Positions 35,890-43,820 of a DNA stretch of 54,517 bases are shown one piece after another. The first letter of the stretch is position 1; every line of letters starts with the position of its first letter. Where the stretch lies: contig NZ_LMCP01000022.1 in the NCBI RefSeq assembly GCF_001425625.1, positions 9,167 to 63,683 on the forward strand, written 5' to 3'. The DNA comes from Mesorhizobium sp. Root102 (GTDB taxonomy: Bacteria; Pseudomonadota; Alphaproteobacteria; Rhizobiales; Rhizobiaceae). Both the position numbers and the translations under genes were made by a program. The notes beneath the pieces are model-generated. The model made no database searches and was not told where the DNA came from. It was given only the letters and a program-made list of their open reading frames with translations.

Positions 35890-36552
35890 TCATTCATCCG
35901 TGACGATCACATCCATCGGAATGTCGTGTGGCTGCGGATAGATGGTCTGGATCCTGCTGCCGGCGTAACCGACGCCGACGATGAGAGGCCGCCTCGGCGC
36001 GGCGGCCAGCGTTCGGTCGAAGAAGCCGCCGCCATAACCCAGGCGATAGTTTGCCTGGTCGAAACCGACAACGGGCGCGATGACCACATCCGGTTGGACG
36101 GCAGGTCCATGAGAGGGGACAAGAATATTCCAGACTCCGCGTTCGAGCGGGTCTCCCGGCCCCCAGATACGAAACTCCAGCGGCCAGCCTTTCTTGATGA
36201 CGACCGGCAGCGCGATGCGCCCGCCGCGCTCGATCACCCGGATCGCCCAGTTGCGAAGGTCCGGTTCGCCTCGAAAAGGCCAGTAACCGCTGATGATGCG
36301 GCCGCTCACCCGGCCGACAGCCAGGTCGAGAGCGGAAGCGATGCGAAAAGACCTCGCAAGGCGTTCCTCGGCGTCGACAGCGAGACGCTCGTCGATCAGG
36401 CGCTTGCGTTCCGCCTTGCGCCATCGACAGACATCCGGCCAGGCTTCCTGCATAGTGGAGTCGCCGCCATATCCTGGAACAAGTTCGTGCATGAAGCAGG
36501 GCGGAGAGGCGTACTCTCGCGTTTCCAAGGGAAAATCCTCCTGATCAGACAT
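35890..36552 (-). CDS. 5-formyltetrahydrofolate cyclo-ligase family protein
   Basis: Cytosolic protein of 220 residues of the YgfA/MTHFS family, which turns 5-formyl-THF into 5,10-methenyl-THF with ATP. The family motif YRLGYGGGFFDRTLA is clear, and WRKAERKRLIDERLA matches the N-terminal helix. The N-terminus has about 50 extra residues with several cysteine, histidine and proline residues (PPCFMHELVPGY). The ATG at 36552 is chosen because GGAG sits 5-8 bases upstream. It is the first gene behind element D and is divergent from LysR 2. Confidence 0.87.
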   Translation of the reverse strand: MSDQEDFPLETREYASPPCFMHELVPGYGGDSTMQEAWPDVCRWRKAERKRLIDERLAVDAEERLARSFRIASALDLAVGRVSGRIISGYWPFRGEPDLRNWAIRVIERGGRIALPVVIKKGWPLEFRIWGPGDPLERGVWNILVPSHGPAVQPDVVIAPVVGFDQANYRLGYGGGFFDRTLAAAPRRPLIVGVGYAGSRIQTIYPQPHDIPMDVIVTDE

Positions 36553-36624
36553 TGCGCGCTCCATTGACCGTTGCAGCAGAAACCATTTCGCTCCTATCAA
36601 CGTTGCACTGCAAAAAACGGAAGG

Positions 36625-36660
36625 CAAACGGAATTAAATGCTGTATTGATGCAAAATTAT
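36625..36660 (-). promoter_or_regulatory. Shared LysR-regulon element, copy D
   Basis: On the minus strand: TGCA (36653-36650), 19 bases, CGTTTG (36630-36625), with TTTAATTC just before CGTTTG. The TGCA side faces LysR 2 (28 bases to its ATG), and the CGTTTG side faces the cyclo-ligase/ctaD operon (72 bases). This is the same arrangement as copy B. Confidence 0.75.
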
Positions 36661-36681
36661 TGCACTTAACCGGAAACCGGA

Positions 36682-37527
36682 ATGGACATCGACCGCGCTC
36701 GCACGTTTTTAGAAATCGTTCATTCCGGCAGCTTTCTGAAAGCCGCCGACCGGCTCCACGTCACCCAGACCACGGTAAGCGCTCGGATACGCACGCTGGA
36801 GGAAGAGCTCGGACGTCAGCTCTTTATCCGCAATCGCAATGGCGCGCAGTTGACGCCGGCGGGCCGGGAGTTCGAGCGGTTTGCCCAGTCATTCGTGCAA
36901 ATCTGGGAGCGGGCACGCCACCAGCTCGCCATCCCATCGGGACGGACAAGCGTCGTTGCCCTGGGCGGAGAGCTCAGCCTATGGAACCCACTGCTGCTCG
37001 ACTGGCTGATCTGGATGAAGAAGGCCAGGCCGGAAATCGCCATCCAAGCCCAAGTCGGCGTGCCGGACCAGCTCCTCGAGCAGCTCAGGACCGGCGTTCT
37101 GGACATCGCGGTGCTCTATGCGCCGAAGCTGCTGCCGGGTTTCAGGGTAGAGCTTCTCGTCGAGGAGCAGCTCGTCCTGGTTCGGACCACGGACAGAGAG
37201 GGGGAACCGGTCGGCTCCAAGGACTATGTCTACGTCGATTGGGGGCCGCTGTTTGCCGCCCAGCATGGTTCCAGTTCCTCTGCCTTTGGCGAGCCGGGTC
37301 TAATGGTAGGCCTCGGTCCGCTTGGGCTGAGCTACATCCTGCGCGCTGGCGGAATGGGTTATTTCCGCAGGGGCGCCGCAGCTCCCCATATCGAGGCGGG
37401 GCAGCTCGAGGTAGTGGAAGGCGCGCCGGAATTCACCTATCCGGCCTATGCAGTATATCCGGAAGCAAGCGAGGCGCGAGCCGACGTGCAGGAGGCGCTA
37501 CGCGGGTTGAAGCAAGTTGCGAAATGA
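36682..37527 (+). CDS. LysR-family regulator 2, divergent from ctaD operon
   Basis: LysR regulator of 281 residues, paralogue of the one at 24767-25618. The winged helix starts MDIDRARTFLEIV and has the same recognition stretch QTTVSARIR. The effector domain ends with FTYPAYAVYPEASEARADV, close to the equivalent segment of LysR 1 (FSYPVYAV), which suggests that both sense related compounds. It is divergent from the cyclo-ligase/ctaD/Tim44 operon with element D between them. No weak or missing residues were noticed. Confidence 0.93.
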   Translation: MDIDRARTFLEIVHSGSFLKAADRLHVTQTTVSARIRTLEEELGRQLFIRNRNGAQLTPAGREFERFAQSFVQIWERARHQLAIPSGRTSVVALGGELSLWNPLLLDWLIWMKKARPEIAIQAQVGVPDQLLEQLRTGVLDIAVLYAPKLLPGFRVELLVEEQLVLVRTTDREGEPVGSKDYVYVDWGPLFAAQHGSSSSAFGEPGLMVGLGPLGLSYILRAGGMGYFRRGAAAPHIEAGQLEVVEGAPEFTYPAYAVYPEASEARADVQEALRGLKQVAK

Positions 37528-37595
37528 TCGTCCCTCCAGGAGCGAAGCCACGGTCCGCGTGACCGGAAGGATGGGTTGCCATGCATTGAGCGAAC

Positions 37596-37800
37596 ATGTC
37601 TTATCCGTTCCACACCGTCGGCCACTCGACCCGTCGATTGCCGAATTCGTTGCCTGCTGCGGATTGGAGAAATCGCCTTGGGGGTCGACACAAGAACCCT
37701 CCGGCCTTCGCGGGCGAACCCGCGATTTAAGGCTATCCGACTAACGACAAAGCCTTTCGACGCGCCGGGGGATTCCGCATACTCGAATGCACCTATGGGC
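37596..37800 (+). pseudogene. DUF488-family gene fragment, frameshifted
   Basis: Reading in shifting frames gives MSYPFHTVGHSTR, then IAEFVACCGL, then IALGVDTRTLRPSRANPRF, which together match the N-terminal half of DUF488 proteins (TVGHSTR and VDVRTLPRSR-type motifs). At least two frameshifts are needed and the rest is missing. Confidence 0.65.
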
Positions 37801-37918
37801 CGCTTGGTTCCTGTGGGAGAACAGTCCAAGCCAGCATCGCAAAGACTGCAATGACAACCACCGCGCCAACGGCGTTGCCGATCAGGCAAGCCGTCTAGCT
37901 GTTGGCATCGTCGGTCAT
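37793..37918 (-). pseudogene. Small membrane protein gene with in-frame amber codon
   Basis: Directly after the stop codon of the small gene at 37919-38047 an ATG opens a 42-codon frame: MTDDANS, then TAG, then a strong hydrophobic segment (NAVGAVVVIAVFAMLAWTVL) and a short tail. Without the TAG it would be a single-pass membrane protein of about 41 residues. It is taken as broken; recoding is unlikely. Confidence 0.5.
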
Positions 37919-38047
37919 TTACATCTCGATAAAAGCGTAGGCCAGGCCAAAGATTCCGGTCATGAGAACGGCGAAGTATGCCCAGCCTCTCAACGCGGCT
38001 CGAACATCTTCAGGCTTCGCGCCTTTCTGGTTGTCATAATCGTCCAT
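37919..38047 (-). CDS. Small single-pass membrane protein, 42 residues
   Basis: The protein starts MDDYDNQKGAKPEDVRAALR and continues into one hydrophobic segment (GWAYFAVLMTGIFGLAYAF) that ends IEM. The charged N-terminus followed by a single helix is a sound small-protein layout, and the TAA abuts the next small frame. The ribosome site is weak (GGAT). Family unknown. It may accompany a membrane complex; the orphan ctaD gene lies 2 kb away. Confidence 0.55.
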   Translation of the reverse strand: MDDYDNQKGAKPEDVRAALRGWAYFAVLMTGIFGLAYAFIEM

Positions 38048-38139
38048 AATCAGATCCGTTTGTCGGCCTCACTTGGTACAGGCAAGGGCTGACGGAACGC
38101 TTGTCTATCCGCCGCGCAGCCTTCGGCATAGTCGAGCTT

Positions 38140-38703
38140 TCAGGCGGCTGACGGACCCGGGTCGTCGAACCCGGTGTCGAAAGCCGCCGTGACTTGGTTT
38201 GCCGCTTTGTCTCGCGGCTCATCGGAACGATGGACGACGCGCAGAACTGGTCCGTCCGGTCGCCACGAGCCCGGCGCAGCACCCCCCGCCAGCTTCAGTC
38301 TCTCGCGCCTTGCGGCTTCTGGCTGATAGACCACTTCATGCACAGTCAGCGTTTCAAGGCCGCCGTCCGCTGTCGGAATGGACATGGACTGACCTTCGGC
38401 CAGACCAAGCAGCGCCAGGCCGCGCGGATTGGTGATTGGCAAGAGCATGCCAACCAGACCGCGCATCTCGTCATGTGCGACGATGCGGGTTTCGGCAGGG
38501 CCGTCGTTCACCCGATAAGCCACGCGGGTGCTGAGTGTCACGACGGTTGCCGGGATGTCTTCCCGAAACATTACAACCGCGCTCGAAATCTTCCGTTGAA
38601 GTATAGCCGAGAGGGCATCGCCGCGGGCAGGGCGGCGCTCCTGCATCACTTCAAGTATCGTGTAGTCCTTGGTGGTCAGTTGGCAGCTATCGATAGTGGA
38701 CAT
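38140..38703 (-). CDS. Rnk/GreA-GreB C-terminal domain protein 1
   Basis: Protein of 187 residues whose middle part has the GreA/GreB C-terminal fold as in Rnk (DIPATVVTLSTRVAYRVNDG, then LLPITNPRGLALLGLAEGQS). Rnk-type proteins bind RNA polymerase near its secondary channel or affect nucleotide pools. The N-terminal coiled coil of GreA is missing and the C-terminus is extended by about 50 residues. CGGAGACG precedes the ATG at 38703. A related gene follows upstream at 38866. Confidence 0.82.
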   Translation of the reverse strand: MSTIDSCQLTTKDYTILEVMQERRPARGDALSAILQRKISSAVVMFREDIPATVVTLSTRVAYRVNDGPAETRIVAHDEMRGLVGMLLPITNPRGLALLGLAEGQSMSIPTADGGLETLTVHEVVYQPEAARRERLKLAGGAAPGSWRPDGPVLRVVHRSDEPRDKAANQVTAAFDTGFDDPGPSAA

Positions 38704-38865
38704 GGCGCGTCTCCGGCCGGCCCTGTGCAAGGGATCCGGCGTCAAGCAAATTGATCGGGTGTGGAAAGCTACCCCTGTGCCGGGCCAGGATAGGCCGGCG
38801 CAGGGGTCACACTCCCGCGATGAGGCTGCCCGCGCGATTGAGGAGACGGATGGAAACGCCCATGT

Positions 38866-39342
38866 CTAGACGCCCGCCGCAATTGTCGAGTACGGTGGCA
38901 CGCGCCGATCGGCTGTATCGCCGTCCGGAGCGGGCTGGCTCACGTCAAGCACTAACAATTCGTGCCGACGCCCATCCCGGGCGGTCCACATGATCGACTG
39001 CCCGGCCGCCAGGCCGATCAGGGCCGTGCCAATCGGCGTAAGGATCGAAACCTTGCCTTCGGAGATGTCGGCATCGCCAGGGAAAACCAGCGTCACCGTT
39101 TTCCGATCGCCGGTGTCGGGCTTGAACGTCACAGTCGAGCCCATCCGGACGGTGCCGGCTGAGACCCAACCATCGGCGACGATGCGCGCGCGCTCAAGTT
39201 CCGCAAGCAACTCATCGGACGCCTCCGGATTTCGTGCGGCAACGGTGTTCGCGAGGGCCGATAAACGTGTGTGATCCGACTGCGAGATTCGGATGTTCGG
39301 CTTGCGCCGGGTTTTCTTGGTGGCTTGCATTTGAATACTCAT
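38866..39342 (-). CDS. rnk: Rnk-like nucleoside diphosphate kinase regulator 2
   Basis: Protein of 158 residues with a short helical N-terminus (ISQSDHTRLSALANTV) and the GreA/GreB-type C-terminal domain (VRMGSTVTFKPDTGDRKTVTL, then LTPIGTALIGLAAGQSI), which is the Rnk layout. The lysine-rich start fits RNA polymerase binding. GAGGCAG precedes the ATG at 39342. Paired with the shorter relative at 38140; both are on the minus strand 162 bases apart. Confidence 0.87.
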   Translation of the reverse strand: MSIQMQATKKTRRKPNIRISQSDHTRLSALANTVAARNPEASDELLAELERARIVADGWVSAGTVRMGSTVTFKPDTGDRKTVTLVFPGDADISEGKVSILTPIGTALIGLAAGQSIMWTARDGRRHELLVLDVSQPAPDGDTADRRVPPYSTIAAGV

Positions 39343-39824
39343 GTTTCTGCCTCGCCCGGGACCCGCCAAGGGATCGCCGACATTGTCAGTGCGACGGAAA
39401 TTTAGTTGAATGCGCCGATCTGCAGGGACCGATGCGGCCCTGCGCCAATGTCACATGTCGATTTTACATGTTCACCCCTCGGCCCGGGGCGCGCATGGCA
39501 GCCGAGCCGGGGGTTACGATCCCGCTATGGGGCAAACCCGGAAAAGAAAATCACGACGGATTTTGGCGACGGTGCTCATAAGGCTATAGTTGGTGACGTT
39601 ATCCGCGAAGTCAAGGCGACCGACGTTAGCCTGAAGCCTGATACCGGCGGATCGATCACTTCCGGCGCGATATTAGCACTGGGCAGCAGCGCTTGCGGCG
39701 CGAGGGAGCAGCCGCCTAGGATGGCACACAGGATAGGCGCGGTCTCGTCAACTCAGATCGCCAACTGCCCTGACAATCTGCCGATGGAGTAACAACCTCG
39801 CGAACAAAGAACACGGAGCTGACA
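39343..39824. other. Intergenic, no supported gene
   Basis: A plus-strand open frame at 39406-39792 has no ribosome site or known family and uneven composition. No repeats or clear hairpins were seen. The stretch holds the divergent promoters for the rnk-like genes and the Usp gene. Confidence 0.5.
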
Positions 39825-40682
39825 ATGAAAATCCTTGCGGCGACAGATTTTTCCACCCGTTCACAGCGGGCATTGCGGCGGGCCGGTCTTTTGGCTCGCG
39901 ACGTCAGCGCGGAACTCACACTCGTCCATGTCGTCGACGATGACCAACCCGTAGACATGCTCAAACTCGAAAGACGGGAGGCACAGAGATATATTGAAGA
40001 ACAAATGGCCTCGATCCCCGAACTGCAGGGACTTCAGTGTGATTCCGTGGTTGTCGCCGGCGATCCGTTCGACGGCATTCTGAAGGCGGCCGAGGCACGT
40101 TCGATCGATCTCATCGTCATGGGCGCGCACCGCAAGCAGTTGCTACGCGATATTTTTGTCGGAACGACCATCGAACGTGTGATCCGTACAGGGCCATGCC
40201 CGGTGCTCATGGTGAATGCAGAAGTAGAACATTCATACAAAAAGGTGATGGCCGCCGTGGACATGTCCAATCCGTCGGCGCGCGCTATCAGGACGGCGAG
40301 GGAAGCCGGGCTGATAGGCGACGCCAGTCTTTCGCTGGTCCATGGTTTCGATGCGTTCGCCAAGGGAAAAATGTCAAATGCTGGAATAGGCAAGGACGAG
40401 ATCGCGCGCTACGTGGCGACAGAGCGTTTGCAGGTGGGCAGGGAACTGGTCGCATTTCTGGAAGCGAACGACTTTGGCGTCGACAACTGGTCGCTGCGTA
40501 TCAAGGAAGGAGGCCCCGTCGAAGCGATAACGGAGGCGATCAAGGAGGTTGCGCCCGATCTCCTGGTGATCGGAACGCATGGCCGTTCGGGCCTCATCAA
40601 GGTACTTCTGGGAAGCGTGACGGAAAGCATTCTGCGATCGGTCGACGTGGATGTTTTCGCGGTGCCGCCGATCCGGACTTGA
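39825..40682 (+). CDS. Universal stress protein, tandem UspA domains
   Basis: Cytosolic protein of 285 residues with two full Usp domains. Both carry ATP-site loops: GAHRKQLLRDIFVGTT in the first and GTHGRSGLIKVLLGSVTES in the second, each ending in a G-S/T-type turn. It starts MKILAATDFS, typical for the family. GGAGCTGAC lies before the ATG. It is convergent with mrpG. Such proteins respond to energy and oxygen stress; nothing here shows its exact trigger. Confidence 0.92.
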   Translation: MKILAATDFSTRSQRALRRAGLLARDVSAELTLVHVVDDDQPVDMLKLERREAQRYIEEQMASIPELQGLQCDSVVVAGDPFDGILKAAEARSIDLIVMGAHRKQLLRDIFVGTTIERVIRTGPCPVLMVNAEVEHSYKKVMAAVDMSNPSARAIRTAREAGLIGDASLSLVHGFDAFAKGKMSNAGIGKDEIARYVATERLQVGRELVAFLEANDFGVDNWSLRIKEGGPVEAITEAIKEVAPDLLVIGTHGRSGLIKVLLGSVTESILRSVDVDVFAVPPIRT

Positions 40683-40689
40683 TCAAGGC

Positions 40690-41079
40690 CTACGTGTTGG
40701 ATGATCGTCGTTGTTCGTCCCGGGGTTCCGCGACCGTTTCGAATGGTGGGACGCCATCGTTGCCCTCGCTGCGGTCCCGGTAAAGCGCCGCGCGGGCCAG
40801 GAGCATAAGCGAGACTGGTGTCGTGACAGTCACGAACAGTGCGATCAGTATCTCGTGCAGGACAGGTTTCGACTGAAGCACTGAATGAAAGATGATCGAG
40901 GCGATCAGAACACCGCCCGTGCCCCAGGTGGTCCCCAGCGTCGGCGCATGTATTCGTTCGTAGAAGCTTCTGAACCGCAGCAGCCCGATGGACCCGAGCA
41001 GGGTCAGCACCGAACCCAGGAGCAGGAAGAACCCCGTAAGCAGAGCCGCCCAGACCGGCAGGTCGGCGAGAGGGGTCAT
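40690..41079 (-). CDS. mrpG: Mrp cation/proton antiporter subunit G
   Basis: Small membrane subunit of 129 residues with three hydrophobic segments and the conserved LLGSIGLLRFRSFYERIHAPTLGTTWG block. It starts in an ATGA overlap with mrpF. It is the last gene of the seven-function Mrp operon. The C-terminal 25 residues are polar. Confidence 0.9.
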   Translation of the reverse strand: MTPLADLPVWAALLTGFFLLLGSVLTLLGSIGLLRFRSFYERIHAPTLGTTWGTGGVLIASIIFHSVLQSKPVLHEILIALFVTVTTPVSLMLLARAALYRDRSEGNDGVPPFETVAEPRDEQRRSSNT

Positions 41080-41357
41080 TCCATTACCTCGCCCCGCATG
41101 AGGAATTTCGCCAGCGCCACGGTTGAGACAAAGCCGAGAAGTGCGACCACGACGGCGGCCTCGAAATAGACCGTGCTGCCGGCACGCATGCCGAAGGTCA
41201 GCAACAGAAGCATGGCGCCGACATAGAGCGCATCGAAGCTGAGGATCCGGTCCTGCGCGCGCGGCCCCCGAACGAGGCGCAGCAGAGCGCATGCCATGGC
41301 GGCGACCAGAACCAATTGAGCGATGGTGACGGACCATACGATTATGATGCCGCTCAT
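41076..41357 (-). CDS. mrpF: Mrp cation/proton antiporter subunit F
   Basis: Subunit of 93 residues with three hydrophobic segments and the conserved GPRAQDRILSFDALYVGAM stretch. It overlaps mrpE and mrpG by four bases each, so the operon is tightly coupled. Confidence 0.92.
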   Translation of the reverse strand: MSGIIIVWSVTIAQLVLVAAMACALLRLVRGPRAQDRILSFDALYVGAMLLLLTFGMRAGSTVYFEAAVVVALLGFVSTVALAKFLMRGEVME

Positions 41358-41839
41358 TCGAAAATCTCCATCAACCGCCGTTCATAACGCTGCTTGATCA
41401 GGTCGATCCACGCCTGCTGGTCGATCAGGTCGAGAACATGGATCCGAAGCCTGCCGCTGCCGGCATGATATTCGACCCAGGCGGTGCCGGGCGTGCTGGT
41501 GATGATGCAGGCGAGTACGGCCAATCCAGTCCGGTCGCGCAGTTCGAGCGGGATCATCACGAAGCCGGATGTCCGCGTAAGCCGCCTACCTTGCAGGATG
41601 ATCCCCGCCACGGCGATGTTGGAGCGAAGAATGTCTACCAGAACGATCAGGAGGAGTTGCGGTATCATATCCCAGCTTCGTATTCTTGGTTTGGCGGGTT
41701 GAAGCGCTGCCATAGCCAAAGACGCTGCAAGAGCGACTATCCCGCCCAGAACCACTTGGCCGACGGACAGCCCATTGAGCAGAATCCACATGACGAGCAG
41801 CGACGCTGTCAGCAGCGGATAGGGCAGAAGGGCGCTCAT
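41354..41839 (-). CDS. mrpE: Mrp cation/proton antiporter subunit E
   Basis: Subunit of 161 residues: membrane segments at the N-terminus, then a soluble part with IPLELRDRTGLAVLACIITSTPGTAWVE, the family signature. It begins in an ATGA overlap with mrpD. A very long open frame covering this gene and mrpD in another phase is an artefact upstream of the ATG at 41839. Confidence 0.92.
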   Translation of the reverse strand: MSALLPYPLLTASLLVMWILLNGLSVGQVVLGGIVALAASLAMAALQPAKPRIRSWDMIPQLLLIVLVDILRSNIAVAGIILQGRRLTRTSGFVMIPLELRDRTGLAVLACIITSTPGTAWVEYHAGSGRLRIHVLDLIDQQAWIDLIKQRYERRLMEIFE

Positions 41840-43479
41840 TTGTCCCTCGGCGCGTTGGGGCGTGGTATCGGCTGGGTGGACAGAACATCCCGCAAATAGT
41901 CCGCTGGCGAATGCAGGTACTGGGCGGTCGCCTCCATGTAGCGCAGCACCTGTCCACCCTGGACCGTCATCAACAGGCAAAGCGTCAGCAGGAAGGCTAC
42001 TGGCGCGATCTCCAGGATCTGCACCCGGGGTACGGTGCCTTCGATCGGCGCCCAGAAAATCTGGATGCCGGCGCGCATCGTGGCGATCAGGGCGCTGAGG
42101 CCAGACAGGATCAGCAACGCGACCAGGATCCATGTCGAGCCCGCGATTACGTCGCCCCCCGCTGGATCGGGGCGCACCATCGCGGTCAGCAGCGCGAACT
42201 TTCCGACAAATCCCGAAAGCGGTGGCAGGCCCGCGAGCAAGAGGCCGCATGCCGCGAAACAGATGCCAAGGACGGCCAACGTGCCGGGAATGGCAACGCC
42301 GACTTCCTCCTGCTCTACCACGTCCTCCTCCATCTCGTCGCCATAGGCTTCCATGGTCACCGATAGAACATGCGCGGCTGGGTCCTGCACCCGCTCGACG
42401 AGTTCGATCAGGAGAAAGAACGCGCCGATCGTCAGGGTTGAGCTGACCATGTAGAAGAGGGCTCCGGCAGTGACCCTCGCATCGGCCATGCCGATCGCGG
42501 CCAGCAGCGTGCCGGATGAGACCAGGATGCTGAAGCCGGCGAGCCGGCTCACCGCCTGCGACGCCAGCACGCCGATAGCGCCGAAGGCGATGGTGGCCAT
42601 GCCGCCGAACAGCAGCCACGAGTCGCCAAAGCCCGCTGTGGCGCCGGCGTCCACGCCGAAAAGCAGCAGGGAGAGCCGAAGCAGGACATAGACGCCGACC
42701 TTGGTCAGGATCACGAAGATCGCGGCGACCGGGGCCGCTGCCGCTGAATAAGCGCCCGGCAGCCAGAAGCTCAGCGGCCACATGCCGGCCTTGACCAGGA
42801 AGGCCATACCGAGGACGGCGGCGCCTGCTTCGAGCAGCATTCGATCCTGCGCCGGCACCGCTGGGATTCGCTGCGCCAGATCTGCCATGTTCAGCGTACC
42901 GGTCACGCCGTAGATCAGACTGACTCCGATCAGAAACAGCGACGAAGCCGCGAGATTGACTGCGATATAGTGCAGGCCCGCCTTGACGCGAAGCGGTCCC
43001 GAGCCATGCAGAACAAGACCATAGGATGCAGCTAGAAGCACCTCGAAGAAGACGAACAGGTTGAACAGGTCGCCGGTAAGGAACGCCCCGTTCAGCCCCA
43101 TCAGAAGAAGCTGGAAAAGCGTATGGAAATGCGGACCTCCCTTGTGCCAGCGCGCCAGCGAGAAGGCCAGGGAAGCAAGCGCCAGTACACCGGTCAGGAC
43201 CAGCATGAGGGCAGAAAGTCTGTCGAGCACGAGCACGATGCCGAACGGCGCCGGCCAATTGCCCAGCAGGTAAACGCTGCTGGTTGCCGCGCCCAACGAG
43301 GCAGTGGCATTGTCGGCGGAGCGAAGCAGAGCGATGGCGATGACCATCAGGGCAAGTGCCGAGACGATACTGATCACGGCCTTGATGACATGGCGACGCT
43401 CGTCCAGCAGCAGCAGAAAGGCCCCTGCCGCCAGCGGCAGGACGATCGGCATGATCATGAGATGACCTGCCGTCTCCAT
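41836..43479 (-). CDS. mrpD: Mrp cation/proton antiporter subunit D
   Basis: Large membrane subunit of 547 residues, homologous to NuoN/NuoM-type proton-channel subunits, with about 14 hydrophobic segments. Seen are NGAFLTGDLFNLFVFFEVLL with the conserved acidic residue, and the lysine helix around MAFLVKAGMWPLSFWLPGAY. The acidic loop DEMEEDVVEQEEVG near residue 380 is unusual. The ATG at 43479 overlaps the mrpC stop by one base. Confidence 0.94.
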   Translation of the reverse strand: METAGHLMIMPIVLPLAAGAFLLLLDERRHVIKAVISIVSALALMVIAIALLRSADNATASLGAATSSVYLLGNWPAPFGIVLVLDRLSALMLVLTGVLALASLAFSLARWHKGGPHFHTLFQLLLMGLNGAFLTGDLFNLFVFFEVLLAASYGLVLHGSGPLRVKAGLHYIAVNLAASSLFLIGVSLIYGVTGTLNMADLAQRIPAVPAQDRMLLEAGAAVLGMAFLVKAGMWPLSFWLPGAYSAAAAPVAAIFVILTKVGVYVLLRLSLLLFGVDAGATAGFGDSWLLFGGMATIAFGAIGVLASQAVSRLAGFSILVSSGTLLAAIGMADARVTAGALFYMVSSTLTIGAFFLLIELVERVQDPAAHVLSVTMEAYGDEMEEDVVEQEEVGVAIPGTLAVLGICFAACGLLLAGLPPLSGFVGKFALLTAMVRPDPAGGDVIAGSTWILVALLILSGLSALIATMRAGIQIFWAPIEGTVPRVQILEIAPVAFLLTLCLLMTVQGGQVLRYMEATAQYLHSPADYLRDVLSTQPIPRPNAPRDK

Positions 43480-43820
43480 CAATTGGGCTCCCTGCCGTCG
43501 ACATGGTCGCTGCCCGTCAGGCCGCGCGATACGAGCAGCACCACGAGGAACAGGGCCGTTGTCGCGAAGCCGATCACGATCGCGGTCAAAACGAGCGCCT
43601 GCGGTATCGGGTCGGCGTAGTCCGCCGGGTTGACCAGCGCGCCGGATTGGAGAACGGGCGGCGTATTCACCCTAAGTCTGCCCATCGAGAAGATGAACAG
43701 GTTGACGCCATAGCCGATCAGCGAAAGGCCGATGATGACCTGAAAGGTCCGCGGCCGCAGCAACAGCCAAACGCCGGACCCCGTCAGCACGCCGATCCCG
43801 ATGGCGAGGACAAGCTCCAC
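43479..43820 (-). CDS. mrpC: Mrp cation/proton antiporter subunit C
   Basis: NuoK-like membrane subunit of 113 residues with three hydrophobic segments (FQVIIGLSLIGYGVNLFIF, ALVLTAIVIGFATTALFLV). The start is a GTG that overlaps the TAG of mrpA (TAGTG). It passes directly into mrpD. Confidence 0.92.
   Translation of the reverse strand: MELVLAIGIGVLTGSGVWLLLRPRTFQVIIGLSLIGYGVNLFIFSMGRLRVNTPPVLQSGALVNPADYADPIPQALVLTAIVIGFATTALFLVVLLVSRGLTGSDHVDGREPN

Noticed and set aside
36552..37562. 336-codon plus-strand frame across LysR 2
   Set aside because: Arg/Pro-rich shadow in another phase of a clear LysR gene.
37793..37918. TAG in the second small membrane protein read as recoding (for example pyrrolysine)
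   Set aside because: No recoding machinery is visible and Rhizobiales do not use it; a broken gene is simpler.
41354..43504. 716-codon open frame on the minus strand
   Set aside because: It lies over mrpD in another phase, with low-complexity Arg/Gly-rich translation; only its last 161 codons, mrpE, are real.
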